A stretch of 64,000 nt of DNA, from positions 744,001-808,000 of the forward strand of contig NC_015671.1 of assembly GCF_000218545.1 (NCBI RefSeq). Reading direction: 5' to 3'. A program made the position numbers and the translations under genes. Shown here one piece after another: positions 32,236 to 42,800 of this stretch. How positions within the stretch are numbered: the first letter of the stretch is position 1; every line of letters begins with the position of its first letter. The notes under the pieces are model-generated. The model searched no databases. It saw nothing but the letters and a program-made list of their open reading frames with translations, and was not told where the DNA came from. This stretch comes from Cellulomonas gilvus ATCC 13127. GTDB lineage: Bacteria > Actinomycetota > Actinomycetes > Actinomycetales > Cellulomonadaceae.

Positions 32236-34026
32236 ATGACCCCGACCGTCCCCGAGAACACCCCGGTCCTCGAGGTCACCGACCTGTCGGTGGACTTCGC
32301 CGTCGACCGCGTGTGGGTGCCCGCCGCGATCGACCTGAACTACACGGTCGCCGCCGGTGAGGTGCTCGCGATCGTCGGAGAGTCGGGTTCGGGCAAGTCC
32401 GTCAGCTCGATGGCGATCCTCGACCTGCTGCCCAAGAACGCGCGCATCCGCGGGAGCATCAAGCTCGCGGGCCGCGAGCTGCGCGGGCTGCACGGCTCGA
32501 AGATGCGGGAGATCCGTGGCAACGACATCGCGATGATCTTCCAGGAGCCGATGACGGCCCTGAACCCGGTCTACACGATCGGCAACCAGATCATCGAGAC
32601 GCTGCGTCTGCACAGCGAGATGTCGCCCACGCAGGCGCGCGAGCGTGCGATCCAGCTGCTCGAGATGGTGGAGCTGCCGGACCCGGAGAAGGCGTTCCGC
32701 TCCTACCCGCACCAGCTCTCGGGCGGGCAGCGCCAGCGCGCGATGATCGCGCAGTCGCTCGCGCTCGACCCGCTGCTGCTGATCGCCGACGAGCCGACCA
32801 CCGCGCTCGACGTCACGGTGCAGGCCGAGATCCTCGACCTCATGCGCAACCTGCGTGACCACCTGAACTCGGCGGTCATCCTCATCACGCACGACATGGG
32901 CGTGGTGGCGGACCTCGCGGACCGCATCGCGGTCATGCGGCGCGGGCTCATCGTCGAGACGGGCACCGCGGAGCAGATCTTCGGGGACCCGCAGCACCCG
33001 TACACGCAGGAGCTGCTCGCGGCCGTGCCGCACCTGGGCGGCGCCGAGATCGACCTCACGGCGTCGCTCGCTGCCGCCGCTCACGCCGAGTCGGTCATCA
33101 CCGAGGTGGACCCGGCCGAGCTCGCGCGCCGTGAGAAGGCCAACGCCGAGGCGCTCGAGGCCGCACGCCGTGCCGAGCGCGCCAAGGAGCACGAGGCGGC
33201 CGAGCCGATCCTGCTGCTCGAGGGCGTCGCCATCGAGTACCCGAAGCAGGGCCGCATGCCCGCGTTCCGCGCGGTCGAGGGCGCCGACCTGGTGGTCCGG
33301 CCGGGCGAGGTCGTCGGACTCGTGGGCGAGTCGGGCTCGGGCAAGACGACGATCGGCCGCGCCGCGGTCGGTCTGCTGCCCGTGGTCGAGGGCCGGCTCG
33401 TCGTCGGCGGCGTGGACGTCACGCAGCGGGACCGCAAGCTGCTCAAGCAGCTGCGCCGCCGGGTCGGCATGGTGTTCCAGGACCCGTCGTCGTCGCTCAA
33501 CCCCCGACTGCCGATCGGGGAGAGCATCGGCGAGCCGATGCTGCTGGCGGGCATCGCCAAGGGTGCGGCGCTGCAGAAGCGGATCGAGGAGCTGCTCGAC
33601 CAGGTCGAGCTGCCGCAGGCGTACCGCAACCGCTACCCGCACGAGCTCTCGGGCGGTCAGAAGCAGCGCGTCGGCATCGCGCGCGCGCTCGCGCTCTCGC
33701 CGGAGCTGCTGGTGGCCGACGAGCCGACGTCCGCGCTCGACGTGTCCGTCCAGGCGCACGTGCTCGACCTGATCCAGGAGCTGCAGGCGCGCCTGCAGTT
33801 CGCGTGCCTGTTCGTCACGCACGACCTCGCGGTCGTCGACCTGCTGGCCGACCGGATCGTCGTGATGCAGCGCGGGCGGATCGTCGAGCAGGGCACGCGT
33901 GACGCGATCCTGCGCAACCCGCAGGACCCGTACACGCAGCGCCTGATCGCCGCGGTCCCGCTGCCCAACCCGGAGAAGCAGCGCGAGCGGCGCGAGCTGC
34001 GGGCGCTGCTGGTCGACCGAGGCTGA
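32236..34026 (+). CDS. Oligopeptide-type ABC ATPase, fused DppD-DppF
   Basis: One 596-residue chain with two complete nucleotide-binding domains, equivalent to separate DppD and DppF subunits. Domain 1: Walker A GESGSGKS (48-55), LSGGQRQR near 160, and [12 protein letters not shown]. Domain 2: Walker A GESGSGKT near 363-370, LSGGQKQR near 470, and [13 protein letters not shown] charged Glu/Ala linker joins them. Each domain ends with the PYTQ segment typical of this subfamily (HPYTQELL and DPYTQRLI). AGGAG lies 8 nt before the ATG. The second receptor gene overlaps its stop. Confidence 0.94.
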   Translation: MTPTVPENTPVLEVTDLSVDFAVDRVWVPAAIDLNYTVAAGEVLAIVGESGSGKSVSSMAILDLLPKNARIRGSIKLAGRELRGLHGSKMREIRGNDIAMIFQEPMTALNPVYTIGNQIIETLRLHSEMSPTQARERAIQLLEMVELPDPEKAFRSYPHQLSGGQRQRAMIAQSLALDPLLLIADEPTTALDVTVQAEILDLMRNLRDHLNSAVILITHDMGVVADLADRIAVMRRGLIVETGTAEQIFGDPQHPYTQELLAAVPHLGGAEIDLTASLAAAAHAESVITEVDPAELARREKANAEALEAARRAERAKEHEAAEPILLLEGVAIEYPKQGRMPAFRAVEGADLVVRPGEVVGLVGESGSGKTTIGRAAVGLLPVVEGRLVVGGVDVTQRDRKLLKQLRRRVGMVFQDPSSSLNPRLPIGESIGEPMLLAGIAKGAALQKRIEELLDQVELPQAYRNRYPHELSGGQKQRVGIARALALSPELLVADEPTSALDVSVQAHVLDLIQELQARLQFACLFVTHDLAVVDLLADRIVVMQRGRIVEQGTRDAILRNPQDPYTQRLIAAVPLPNPEKQRERRELRALLVDRG

Positions 34027-35810
34027 TGACGCGGCGGCGAGGAGCGCGCGGTGCCCGGCGGGCACCGGTGGTCGCGCTCCTGGCCGCCGTCGTCGTCTCC
34101 GGGTGCACGGCCGCGCCCGAGCCCGGGCCCACACCCGCCGACGAGGTCGTCGTGGCGGTGTCGGTGCCGTTCGGCTCGCTCAACGGCGCGACGCCCGACG
34201 GCCGCACGCCGGGCAGCACGCTGGTGCGCGGGCTGGTGCAGGACGGGTTCGTCTCGCTCGACGCGCGCGGCGTGCCCGTGCCGGACCTGACGTTCGGCAC
34301 GGTCGAGCTGCTCGACGAGGACCCGCTCACCGTGCGGTACACGATCGGCGACGACGCGCGGTGGTCCGACGGCGTCCCGGTGACCGCCGACGACCTGCTG
34401 CTCGAGTGGGCCGCACGCTCGGGTGCGCTCGACGACGTCGAGCCGCGGCTGGGGGCGGACGGCGAGATCACCAACGCCGCCGAGCTCGATGCCGGGGTCG
34501 CGTTCGCCGCGACGTCACCCGCGCTGGTCCACGTCCACGACCAGCCGACGGTGGACGACGAGGGCCGTGTCACCCTCACGTACGCGCATCCCGTCGCGGA
34601 CTGGCTCGCTGCGCTGGACGTCAACGTCCCCGCGCACGTGCTGGGGGAGTCCGTGCTGGGGGTCGCGGACCGTGCGACCGCCGCGGACGCGGTGACGCGG
34701 GCGATCGCCGCACGCGACGCGGGCGCGCTGAGCCGGCTCGCGCACGCGTGGCGCACGGCGTTCGACGCCGACGAGCTGGCCGGGGCCCCTGCGTCCGCCG
34801 TGACCACCGGACCGTACGTGGTGAACGCGGTGCTGCCCGACGAGCGTGTGGAGCTGCGCCGGAACGCCGCGTACCGCGGCGCGCGGCCCGCGCGCTACCA
34901 GAGGCTCGTCGTCGCGTCCGACCTGCACCCGCTCGACCAGGTGGCCGGGCTCGCGGACGGCACGGTCGACGTCGCGGCGCCCGTCGCGTCACCCGACGTG
35001 CTGGAGGCGTTCGCGGAGGTGGGTGCGGAGCACGTGGCCGCGGGGGACGCGGCGTGGCAGCTCGTCGCGGACACGGGGCACGGCGGGGTGCTCGCACCCG
35101 GCGACGACGGCGGCGCGGACCGTGCGGCGCAGGTGCGCGAGGCGCTGTGGCTCACCGTGCCGCGCGAGCAGATCGTGCAAGAGGTGATGGCGCCGCTGTG
35201 GGCGCAGGCCTCCGCGGACGACACCGTGCTGCCGACCGCGGGTGAGGGCGCCGGCGCAGCGGGGGTTCCTCCGCAGGACGTGTCCCGCGCCCGCGCGCTC
35301 CTGACGCGGGCACAGACCGCGACGCCGGTCCGGGTCCGGCTGGCGGCCGACACAGCCGACCCGCTGCGCGCCCGGCTGGTGGATCTCGTCGTGGCCTCGG
35401 CCGCCCAGGCGGGCATCGAGGTCGTGCCGACCGCCCCCGACGCGGCCCCCGGTGCGTGGGACGTGGCCCTGGTCACGCACGGGCAGGACGACCTGCCCGC
35501 GGCCTCGGTCGCGGGGCTGTGGGGAAGCGACGGCGCGACGAACGCCACCGGCTGGTCGTCGGACGCGACGGACGACGCGCTGACCGCGCTCACGGAGGAT
35601 CCCGAGCCCGACGACGCGGCGTACGACGAGGTCGCGCGCACCCTCCTCGAGGGCGGAGCGGTCCTCCCGCTCGTGCGGGCGCCGTGCCTGACCGCGGTGC
35701 CGGGCACGCCCGCGGCCGACCGCCCGGACGTGGACCGGGTCGGTCCGCTGCAGCTGTCCCGGGCAGATGTGACCGACTGGTGGTCGTGGGCGACGACGTC
35801 CGACCGGTAA
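34026..35810 (+). CDS. Second family-5 ABC substrate-binding lipoprotein
   Basis: A 594-residue lipoprotein with signal peptide ending AVVVSGC (C27). The body parallels the first receptor: LTVRYTIGDDARWSDGVPVTADDLLLEWAARSG matches the same segment there. The sequences have diverged strongly, and this one uses more Ala/Val/Asp-rich, less uniform codons. It shares one base with the ATPase stop (TGATG), so the operon ends with a receptor, presumably of different ligand range. Its TAA stop is part of the -10 of typA. Confidence 0.88.
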   Translation: MTRRRGARGARRAPVVALLAAVVVSGCTAAPEPGPTPADEVVVAVSVPFGSLNGATPDGRTPGSTLVRGLVQDGFVSLDARGVPVPDLTFGTVELLDEDPLTVRYTIGDDARWSDGVPVTADDLLLEWAARSGALDDVEPRLGADGEITNAAELDAGVAFAATSPALVHVHDQPTVDDEGRVTLTYAHPVADWLAALDVNVPAHVLGESVLGVADRATAADAVTRAIAARDAGALSRLAHAWRTAFDADELAGAPASAVTTGPYVVNAVLPDERVELRRNAAYRGARPARYQRLVVASDLHPLDQVAGLADGTVDVAAPVASPDVLEAFAEVGAEHVAAGDAAWQLVADTGHGGVLAPGDDGGADRAAQVREALWLTVPREQIVQEVMAPLWAQASADDTVLPTAGEGAGAAGVPPQDVSRARALLTRAQTATPVRVRLAADTADPLRARLVDLVVASAAQAGIEVVPTAPDAAPGAWDVALVTHGQDDLPAASVAGLWGSDGATNATGWSSDATDDALTALTEDPEPDDAAYDEVARTLLEGGAVLPLVRAPCLTAVPGTPAADRPDVDRVGPLQLSRADVTDWWSWATTSDR

Positions 35811-35813
35811 GAT
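35808..35813 (+). promoter_or_regulatory. -10 element (TAAGAT) of typA
   Basis: TAAGAT lies 54 nt before the typA ATG, predicting a leader of about 47 nt. Its first three bases are the stop codon of the upstream lipoprotein gene. Confidence 0.5.
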
Positions 35814-35867
35814 CGATCGGCGCCGCCGTCGGCGCGACCCCACCCCCTTCTCGAGAAGAGCCCCCGT

Positions 35868-37802
35868 ATGCCTTCGTCCGCCACCTCGGGCAGCGCAGTC
35901 CGTTCCGACCTGCGCAACGTCGCGATCGTCGCGCACGTCGACCACGGCAAGACCACCCTCGTCGACGCGATGCTCTGGCAGTCCGGTGCGTTCGGCGCGC
36001 ACGACCACGTCGACGAGCGTGCGATGGACTCGGGCGACCTCGAGCGCGAGAAGGGCATCACGATCCTCGCGAAGAACACCGCGGTCCGGTACTCCGGTCC
36101 GGCCGCGGCGGCCGCGGGGCACCCCGAGGGCGTGACCATCAACGTCATCGACACCCCGGGTCACGCGGACTTCGGCGGCGAGGTCGAGCGCGGCCTGTCG
36201 ATGGTCGACGGCGTCGTCCTGCTGGTCGACTCGTCCGAGGGTCCGCTGCCGCAGACGCGGTTCGTGCTGCGCAAGGCGCTCGTCGCGCAGCTGCCGGTCA
36301 TCCTGGTCGTGAACAAGGTGGACCGCCCCGACGCGCGCATCGACGAGGTCGTCCACGAGGCGACCGACCTGCTGCTGGGCCTGGCCTCGGACCTGCACGA
36401 GGACGTGCCGGACCTGGACCTCGACGCGATCCTGGACGTCCCGGTCGTGTACGCGTCGGCCAAGGCCGGCCGCGCGTCGCTCACGCAGCCCGCGGACGGC
36501 GGTCTGCCGGACAGCGAGAACCTCGAGCCGTTGTTCCAGACGATCCTCGAGAAGATCCCGGCGCCCACCTATGAGGAGGGCGCGCCGCTGCAGGCGCACG
36601 TGACCAACCTGGACGCGTCGCCGTTCCTGGGCCGCCTCGCCCTGCTGCGCGTGTTCAACGGCACGCTGCGCAAGGGCCAGACGGTCGCCTGGGCACGCCA
36701 GGACGGCTCGCTGCAGAACGTCCGCATCACCGAGCTGCTCGAGACCAAGGCGCTCGACCGCGTGCCCACCGACTCGGCGGGCCCCGGCGACATCGTCGCG
36801 GTCGCGGGCATCGAGGACATCACGATCGGCGAGACGCTGACCGACCCGGACGACCCGCGCCCGCTGCCCCTCATCACGGTCGACGACCCCGCGATCTCGA
36901 TGACCATCGGCATCAACACCAGCCCGCTCGCGGGCAAGGGCGGCAAGGGCCACAAGGTCACGGCCCGCCAGGTCAAGGACCGGCTCGACAAGGAGCTCGT
37001 CGGCAACGTCTCGCTGCGCGTGGTCCCCACCGACCGCCCCGACGCGTGGGAGGTGCAGGGTCGTGGCGAGCTGGCCCTGGCGATCCTGGTCGAGCAGATG
37101 CGCCGCGAGGGCTTCGAGCTGACGGTCGGCAAGCCGCAGGTCGTCACGCGCAAGGTCGACGGCCACGTGCACGAGCCCATGGAGCGCATGACGATCGACG
37201 TGCCCGAGGAGTACCTCGGCGCCGTCACGCAGCTCCTGGCCCAGCGCAAGGGCCGCATGGAGACCATGTCGAACCACGGCACCGGCTGGGTCCGCATGGA
37301 GTTCGTCGTCCCGGCGCGCGGCCTGATCGGCTTCCGCACGCGGTTCCTCACGGACACGCGCGGCACGGGCATCGCGTCCTCGATCTCCGAGGGCTACGAG
37401 CCGTGGGCCGGCCCGATCGAGACGCGCCTCAACGGCTCGCTCGTCGCCGACCGCGCGGGTGTGGTGACGCCGTTCGCGATGATCAACCTCCAGGAGCGCG
37501 GGACGTTCTTCGTCGACCCGACGCAGGAGGTCTACGAGGGCATGATCGTGGGTGAGAACGCGCGCCAGGACGACATGGACGTGAACATCACCAAGGAGAA
37601 GAAGCTCACCAACATGCGGTCGTCGACCGCTGACAACTTCGAGAACCTGGTCCCGCCGCGCAAGCTCACGCTCGAGGAGTCGCTTGAGTTCGCGCGCGAG
37701 GACGAGTGCGTCGAGGTCACGCCGGAGATCGTGCGCATCCGCAAGGTGGTCCTGGACCAGACGGAGCGCGCACGCATCACGGCCCGCAACAAGAAGTCCT
37801 GA
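35868..37802 (+). CDS. typA: Translational GTPase TypA/BipA
   Basis: A 644-residue ribosome-binding GTPase of the EF-G superfamily, needed for 50S assembly and growth under stress. The GTPase domain has AHVDHGKTT (P-loop), [28 protein letters not shown] and NKVDRPDAR; beta-barrel and EF-G-like domains III and V follow, then the TypA-specific C-terminal domain with [21 protein letters not shown] and MRSSTADN. Length is normal. The ATG follows CGAGAAGAG in the leader. It is overlapped at its stop by mshB. Confidence 0.96.
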   Translation: MPSSATSGSAVRSDLRNVAIVAHVDHGKTTLVDAMLWQSGAFGAHDHVDERAMDSGDLEREKGITILAKNTAVRYSGPAAAAAGHPEGVTINVIDTPGHADFGGEVERGLSMVDGVVLLVDSSEGPLPQTRFVLRKALVAQLPVILVVNKVDRPDARIDEVVHEATDLLLGLASDLHEDVPDLDLDAILDVPVVYASAKAGRASLTQPADGGLPDSENLEPLFQTILEKIPAPTYEEGAPLQAHVTNLDASPFLGRLALLRVFNGTLRKGQTVAWARQDGSLQNVRITELLETKALDRVPTDSAGPGDIVAVAGIEDITIGETLTDPDDPRPLPLITVDDPAISMTIGINTSPLAGKGGKGHKVTARQVKDRLDKELVGNVSLRVVPTDRPDAWEVQGRGELALAILVEQMRREGFELTVGKPQVVTRKVDGHVHEPMERMTIDVPEEYLGAVTQLLAQRKGRMETMSNHGTGWVRMEFVVPARGLIGFRTRFLTDTRGTGIASSISEGYEPWAGPIETRLNGSLVADRAGVVTPFAMINLQERGTFFVDPTQEVYEGMIVGENARQDDMDVNITKEKKLTNMRSSTADNFENLVPPRKLTLEESLEFAREDECVEVTPEIVRIRKVVLDQTERARITARNKKS

Positions 37803-38719
37803 TGCGCGCGTCGTCGGGGGCGGGTGGGCTGCTCGCGGTCCACGCGCACCCCGACGACGAGACGCTCGCCACCGGAGCGCTGCTCGCGGCGTTCGCGGCC
37901 GCGGGACGGCCCGTGACGGTGGTGACGGCCACCCGCGGTGAGCGGGGCGAGGTCATCGGCGATGCGCTGGCGCACCTGCAGGGCGACCCCCGCGGTCTCG
38001 CGGCGCACCGCGAGACCGAGCTCGCGGCCGCGCTCGCGGCCCTGGGCGTGGCCGACCACGCGTTCCTCGACGCGCTGCCCGGCTGGAGGGGCGGCCGGCT
38101 CGAGGACTCGGGCATGGTGTGGGCCGACGAGGGCCGACGCGCGGTCGCCGCCCCCGACGCGCACGCGGCGTTCTCGACGCACGACCTCGATGCGCTCGCC
38201 GCGCCGCTCGCGGCGCTGATCGCGGACCGGCGCCCGGACGTCGTGGTGACGTACGAGCCCGCGGGCGGCTACGGCCATCCCGACCACGTGCGCGCGCACG
38301 AGGTCACGCACCGCGCTCTCGCCCTCACCCCGCACACCGTCCCCGTGGTGCTGTGGGCCGCGCAGGGCCGCGCGCGCGCCGCCGCCGCACGCCGTGCGCT
38401 GCGCACCCTCGTCGCCGCGGGTGCGGTACCGGGGGACTCGCCCGACGACGACGCGTTCGCCTCGCTCGTCGTCGACGACGAGCAGATCGCGCTCGAGGTC
38501 GACGTGCGGCCCGTGCGCACCGCGGTGCTCGCCGCGCTGCGTGCGCACGCGACCCAGGTCCAGCACGTCACGGCGCTCGACGACGAGCCCGACCTCGCCG
38601 GCGCCTACGCGCTGAGCCTCGGCCTGGCCGAGCCGCTCCTGCCCGTCGAGCAGTACCGCGTGGCCGGCGGCGACCTGACGGCCGTGGCCTGGCCCGCCCA
38701 GGTCGCGCCGGTAGCCTGA
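37802..38719 (+). CDS. mshB: Mycothiol-pathway GlcNAc-Ins deacetylase (MshB-like, PIG-L family)
   Basis: A 305-residue zinc deacetylase. The PIG-L zinc motif AHPDDETL is near the N-terminus, and the second zinc site is GGYGHPDHVRAHE. Similarity to mycobacterial MshB extends through TRGERGEVIGD and LEDSGMVW, making the mycothiol assignment better than the related Mca amidase. MshB deacetylates GlcNAc-Ins, the second step of mycothiol synthesis; mycothiol is the actinobacterial redox buffer. The ATG shares the A of the typA TGA. Its 3' end carries the leaderless promoter of the next gene. Confidence 0.87.
   Translation: MRASSGAGGLLAVHAHPDDETLATGALLAAFAAAGRPVTVVTATRGERGEVIGDALAHLQGDPRGLAAHRETELAAALAALGVADHAFLDALPGWRGGRLEDSGMVWADEGRRAVAAPDAHAAFSTHDLDALAAPLAALIADRRPDVVVTYEPAGGYGHPDHVRAHEVTHRALALTPHTVPVVLWAAQGRARAAAARRALRTLVAAGAVPGDSPDDDAFASLVVDDEQIALEVDVRPVRTAVLAALRAHATQVQHVTALDDEPDLAGAYALSLGLAEPLLPVEQYRVAGGDLTAVAWPAQVAPVA
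38712..38717 (+). promoter_or_regulatory. Leaderless -10 (TAGCCT) of the DUF6113 gene
   Basis: TAGCCT ends 6 nt before the GTG at 38724 and overlaps the last codons of mshB. Confidence 0.6.
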
Positions 38720-38723
38720 CCGC

Positions 38724-39188
38724 GTGCAGCCGCTCACGCCCCAGTCGTTCGTGCGGGCCCTCGTCTCCTTCGTCCTCGGCATCGTGGCCGGCGTGCTCGG
38801 CACCGTGATCCACCGCTCGACCGTGCCGTGGGGTCTGCTCGCCGCACTCGGCCTGGTGCTCGCGTTCACCGTGACGGTCCGCGCGTGGGCCGGCTGGCCG
38901 GGGTACGTGGGCATCGCCGGCGGCGTCTTCCTGGCGCTCATGGTGCTGACGCAGACCGGACCCGGAGGTGACGTGCTGGTGCCCGGCGGCGAGAACGTGG
39001 ACCACGCGTGGCTGGGCGTCGCCTGGCTGGGTGGCGCGATGGTGGCGCTGATCGTCGCCGCCGGTGTGCCCCGACGCTGGTTCGACCCCACGCCGCGGCC
39101 GCCCCGGGTGCCCACCCGGCCCGACGGGACCGGTGGGTCCGAGCAGCCCACCGCTCGCGACGAGCCCGCGACGCCCGCTCGGCCGTGA
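38724..39188 (+). CDS. DUF6113-like small membrane protein
   Basis: A 154-residue protein with about four hydrophobic helices (FVRALVSFVLGIVAGVLGTVI, LLAALGLVLAFTVTV, YVGIAGGVFLALMVLTQTG, AWLGVAWLGGAMVALIVAAGV) and a Pro/Thr-rich cytoplasmic tail of 40 residues. Proteins of this type commonly sit beside mshB in actinobacteria; no function is known. Its GTG start is leaderless, and its stop overlaps the next gene's GTG. Confidence 0.82.
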   Translation: MQPLTPQSFVRALVSFVLGIVAGVLGTVIHRSTVPWGLLAALGLVLAFTVTVRAWAGWPGYVGIAGGVFLALMVLTQTGPGGDVLVPGGENVDHAWLGVAWLGGAMVALIVAAGVPRRWFDPTPRPPRVPTRPDGTGGSEQPTARDEPATPARP

Positions 39189-39673
39189 GCGCGACGCCGG
39201 ACGTCTACCGCGGCGCGGTCGCCGCGCTCGCGGGCGGTGTCGCGGTGGTGACCACGACGTGGCGCCGCACCACCTGGGCGATGACCGTCAGCTCGCTCAC
39301 GTCGGTCTCGCTGGACCCGCCGCTGCTCCTGTTCTGCGTGCACGGTGACGCGCGCCTGCGCGACGCGCTCGACGAGGCCGAGACCTGGACCGTGAGCGTG
39401 CTGTCCGCGGACCAGGCCTCCGTCGCGGACTGGCTCGCCTCGGCGGGGCGGCCGGCCGTCGACCAGCTCACGCGCGTGCCCCACCGGTCCGCGACGGTGG
39501 CCGCGGGCGTGCGGGTCGACGGGGCCGCGGCCTGGTTCGAGTGCCGCACGCAGGCGCTGCACCCCGCGGGTGACCACGACGTGGTCGTCGGGGAGGTGCT
39601 CGTGGCCGAGCGCGCTCCGGGCGAGCCGGGCTCGCTGGTGCACCTGGACGGGCGGCTGCGCGCGCTGCGCTGA
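39185..39673 (+). CDS. Flavin reductase-like domain protein
   Basis: A 162-residue split-barrel protein of the HpaC/flavin reductase family. The signature lies at ALAGGVAVVTTTWRRTTWAMTVSSLTSVSLDPPLLLFCV, where the T-S-S/T stretch binds the FMN phosphate; HDVVVGEVL follows near the end. These proteins reduce free flavin with NAD(P)H or act as FMN-binding oxidoreductases. The GTG overlaps the upstream TGA by 3 nt, so it is coupled to the DUF6113 gene. Confidence 0.88.
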   Translation: MSATPDVYRGAVAALAGGVAVVTTTWRRTTWAMTVSSLTSVSLDPPLLLFCVHGDARLRDALDEAETWTVSVLSADQASVADWLASAGRPAVDQLTRVPHRSATVAAGVRVDGAAAWFECRTQALHPAGDHDVVVGEVLVAERAPGEPGSLVHLDGRLRALR

Positions 39674-39769
39674 GCCGGGATCGTGACGATGCCGTGAGGG
39701 TGGCGTCGACGAACCGTCGGTGGACCTGCGCCGCGCCGGGACCTGCGGTGGTCCCACGGACGGGCGACG

Positions 39770-39775
39770 TAGAAT
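39770..39775 (+). promoter_or_regulatory. -10 element (TAGAAT) of the VanW-domain gene
   Basis: TAGAAT is close to the full consensus and lies 33 nt before the ATG, giving a leader of about 26 nt that includes GCAGGGG as ribosome-binding site. Confidence 0.55.
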
Positions 39776-39808
39776 CGCCCGGGCGTACCAGACCGAGCAG
39801 GGGATGCG

Positions 39809-42800
39809 ATGACCGACCGTACCGAGTCCGACGGCCGACCGGACCCCGGGCAGGAGCCCCCCGCCGCACCCGATTCATCCCGTTCTGACCGTGCCGCATC
39901 AGCCCCGTCCTCCGAGGCCCCGGCACCCGTTGCCGCCGACGAGCCCGTCGTCTGGCCGGTGTGGGGCGCGACGAGCGGCACGGGCACGGTGCACGACGCC
40001 GCGCCGGTGACGCCACCGTCCGCCGAGATCGACACGTCGCCGGTGACGCCGCCGTCCGACGAGAGCGACGCCGCCGAGCCCGTGGCCGAGCACGTGGCCG
40101 ACGAGATCACTCCGTCCGACGACGCCACGGCGCGCCCCGTCGACGGGGCGCCCACCTCTCCCGAGGTCGTCGAGCCCGACCCCGCTGAGCGCGCGGCCGC
40201 CGAGCCGGAGACTGCCGAGCCGGAGACTGCCGAGCCGGAGGCCGTGCAGCCCGAGGCCGTCGAGCCGGAGGCGGCGCAGCCCGAGGCCGTCGAGCCGGAG
40301 GCCGTGCAGCCCGAGGCCGTCGAGCCGGAGGCGTCGACGCCCGAGCCCGTCGAGACGGAGCCCGCCGAGTCGGTCGTCGCCGAGCCGCAGCTCGCCGCTC
40401 AGGCCCCTGCCGAGCAGCGGCCCGCCGATCAGGCCCCTGCCGAGCAGCGGCCCGCCGATCAGGCCCCTGCGGATCCCGAGCGCGCCGAGGACGTGGCGGA
40501 GTCCCCGTCCGCCGACGCGGAGCCGGCCGACGCGCCGCGCGTCACCGCGGTCACGCCCGACGCGCATGGCGTCACCGCCGGACCCGAGTCCGAGCAGCCC
40601 GTCGCACCCGAGCAGTCCGTCGCACCCGATCAGCCCGTCACGCCCGAGCAGGCCGTTGCGCCCGAGCAGGCCGTTGCGCCCGAGCAGGCCGTTGCGCCCG
40701 GGCGGACCGTGACGCGCGAGCCGGCCGCTGCGCCGGTGCCGGGCGCGGCCCCCACGCGCACGTCGGTGCTCGGGACTGCGGCTGCGCGCCCGGCTGCGGA
40801 CGACGCGACGCGCGTGATCCCGCCCGTCGCCCCGCAGGACCCCGCACCGTCCGCCGACGTGACGCATGTGATCCCCCCGGTCACCCCGGAGGAGCCCGCG
40901 TCGTCGGCCGACACGACGCGCGTCATCCCGCCCGTCCCGGGCGTCGACGAGCGAGCGGCGCGCTCGGACGACGCGGCGCCGACACCGGCGGCCGCGGCAC
41001 GCGCGCGCGCGGTCACCGCACGCGGTGAGGCGGCCGGTGCTCCGACCGCCGCTCCGACCACCGCGCCGTCGACCTCCCAGCCCGTGGGCACGACCGGTGC
41101 CGCGGCGAGCCCGGCGCCCCGGGCGGCCTCGTCGACCGCGGCACCCGTGCCGCCCGCGCTGGCCGGCACGGCCAAGGTCTCGGGCGGCCCGGTCCCGCAG
41201 AACCCGCGAGGCGACTCGCCGTTCGACGGCTTCGAGGAGGAGCGGCGCACGCGTCGCTGGCCGCGGCGCGTGCTGATCGGCACGGGCGTCGCGCTCCTGC
41301 TCGTCGGTGCGTACGTCGGTGCGAGCTACGCCACGGGCGACCGGGTGCCGCGTGGCACGACCGTCGCGGGTGTCGACATCGGCGGTCTCGGCAGGGCCGA
41401 GGCGGTCGCGCTGCTCGAGTCCGAGCTGACCCCGTCGGCGGACTCGTCGCTGGACGTCGTCGCGCGTGAGGTGCAGGCGCAGATCGACCCGGTGGACGCC
41501 GGCCTGACGTTCGACGCCGAGGCCACCGTCGACGGCCTGACGGGCGTCGACCTGGCAGAACCGGCCCGGCTGTGGCACCAGGTCGTGGGCCTGGGCGCGC
41601 ACGAGCCCGTGACGCAGGTCGACCGTGCGGCGCTCGACCGCTCGATCGAGGCGCTCGGCACGTCGCTGTCGCAGGCGCCGGTCGACGGTGCTGTGGTGTT
41701 CGTGGACGGCGCGGCGCAGGCCACGCCCGCGGAGGACGGCTGGGCGGTGGACGCCCCGGCGGCCGCGGAGGCCATCACGTCGGGCTGGCTCGAGGCGGCC
41801 CAGCCGCTCGAGCTGCCGACGACCGTCGTCGAACCGACGATCACCCAGGCGGAGGCGGACGCGGCGCTGCAGGACGTCGCGGAGCCCCTGGTCTCGGCGC
41901 CGGTGTCGGTCGAGGTCGAGGGCAAGCTCGCGGTGCTGCAGCCCGCGACGGTCGCGGCCGCGGCGTCGATGCAGCCGGTCGACGGCGACCTCTCGCTTGT
42001 CCTGGACGGCGAGGCGCTCGCCGAGGAGGTCGTCGACCAGCTCCCCGACGGCGTGCTGACCGAGGCGGCCGACGCGCAGTTCGAGTTCAAGGGTGGCAAG
42101 CCCGTCGTCGTGCCCGGCGTCCCCGGCACGACGGTCGACCCGGAGGGTCTGGCGGCTGCGGTTGCGACCGCGAGCACGGCGCAGGACCGCACGGCGACGG
42201 TCGAGCTCACGCAGACGGACCCCGAGGAGTCGACCGAGGCGCTCGAGAAGCTGGGCGTCAAGGAGATCGTCTCGGAGTTCTCCACGCCGCTGACGAGCGA
42301 GACGCAGCGCACGATCAACATCGCGCAGGGGCTCGAGAACATCACCGGGGTTCTGGTGCGGCCCGGCGAGACGTTCTCGCTCACGGAGGCGCTGGGGCCG
42401 ATCGACGCCGCGCACGGGTTCGTCCAGGCGGGTGCCATCGTCAACGGCGAGCACTCCGACGCGTGGGGCGGCGGCCTGTCGCAGGTCTCGACGACGACGT
42501 TCAACGCCGCGTACTTCGCAGGTATGGAGGACGTCGAGCACACGCCCCACTCGGAGTGGTTCTCGCGCTACCCCGAGGGCCGTGAGGCGACCATCTTCAC
42601 GGGCGTGATCGACATGAAGTGGAAGAACACGACGCCGTACGGCGCGCTGCTGCAGGGGTGGGTCAAGGACGGCCGCGCGTACGTGCGCATCTGGGGCACC
42701 GAGTACTGGGAGGTGGAGACGTCGACGAGCGGTCGCTCGGGCGTCGTCATGCCGTCGACCGTGTACTCGGACTCCGCGACGTGCTCGCCGCAGTCCGCGG

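Noticed and set aside
32206..34134. 642-residue minus-strand frame antisense to the fused ATPase
   Set aside because: Shadow of a clearly functional two-domain ATPase; composition is Arg/Leu/Asp-rich with no motif.
40201..40694. Possible CRISPR-like array
   Set aside because: Repeats are directly adjacent with no unique spacers, all unit lengths are multiples of three, and they lie inside an intact reading frame.
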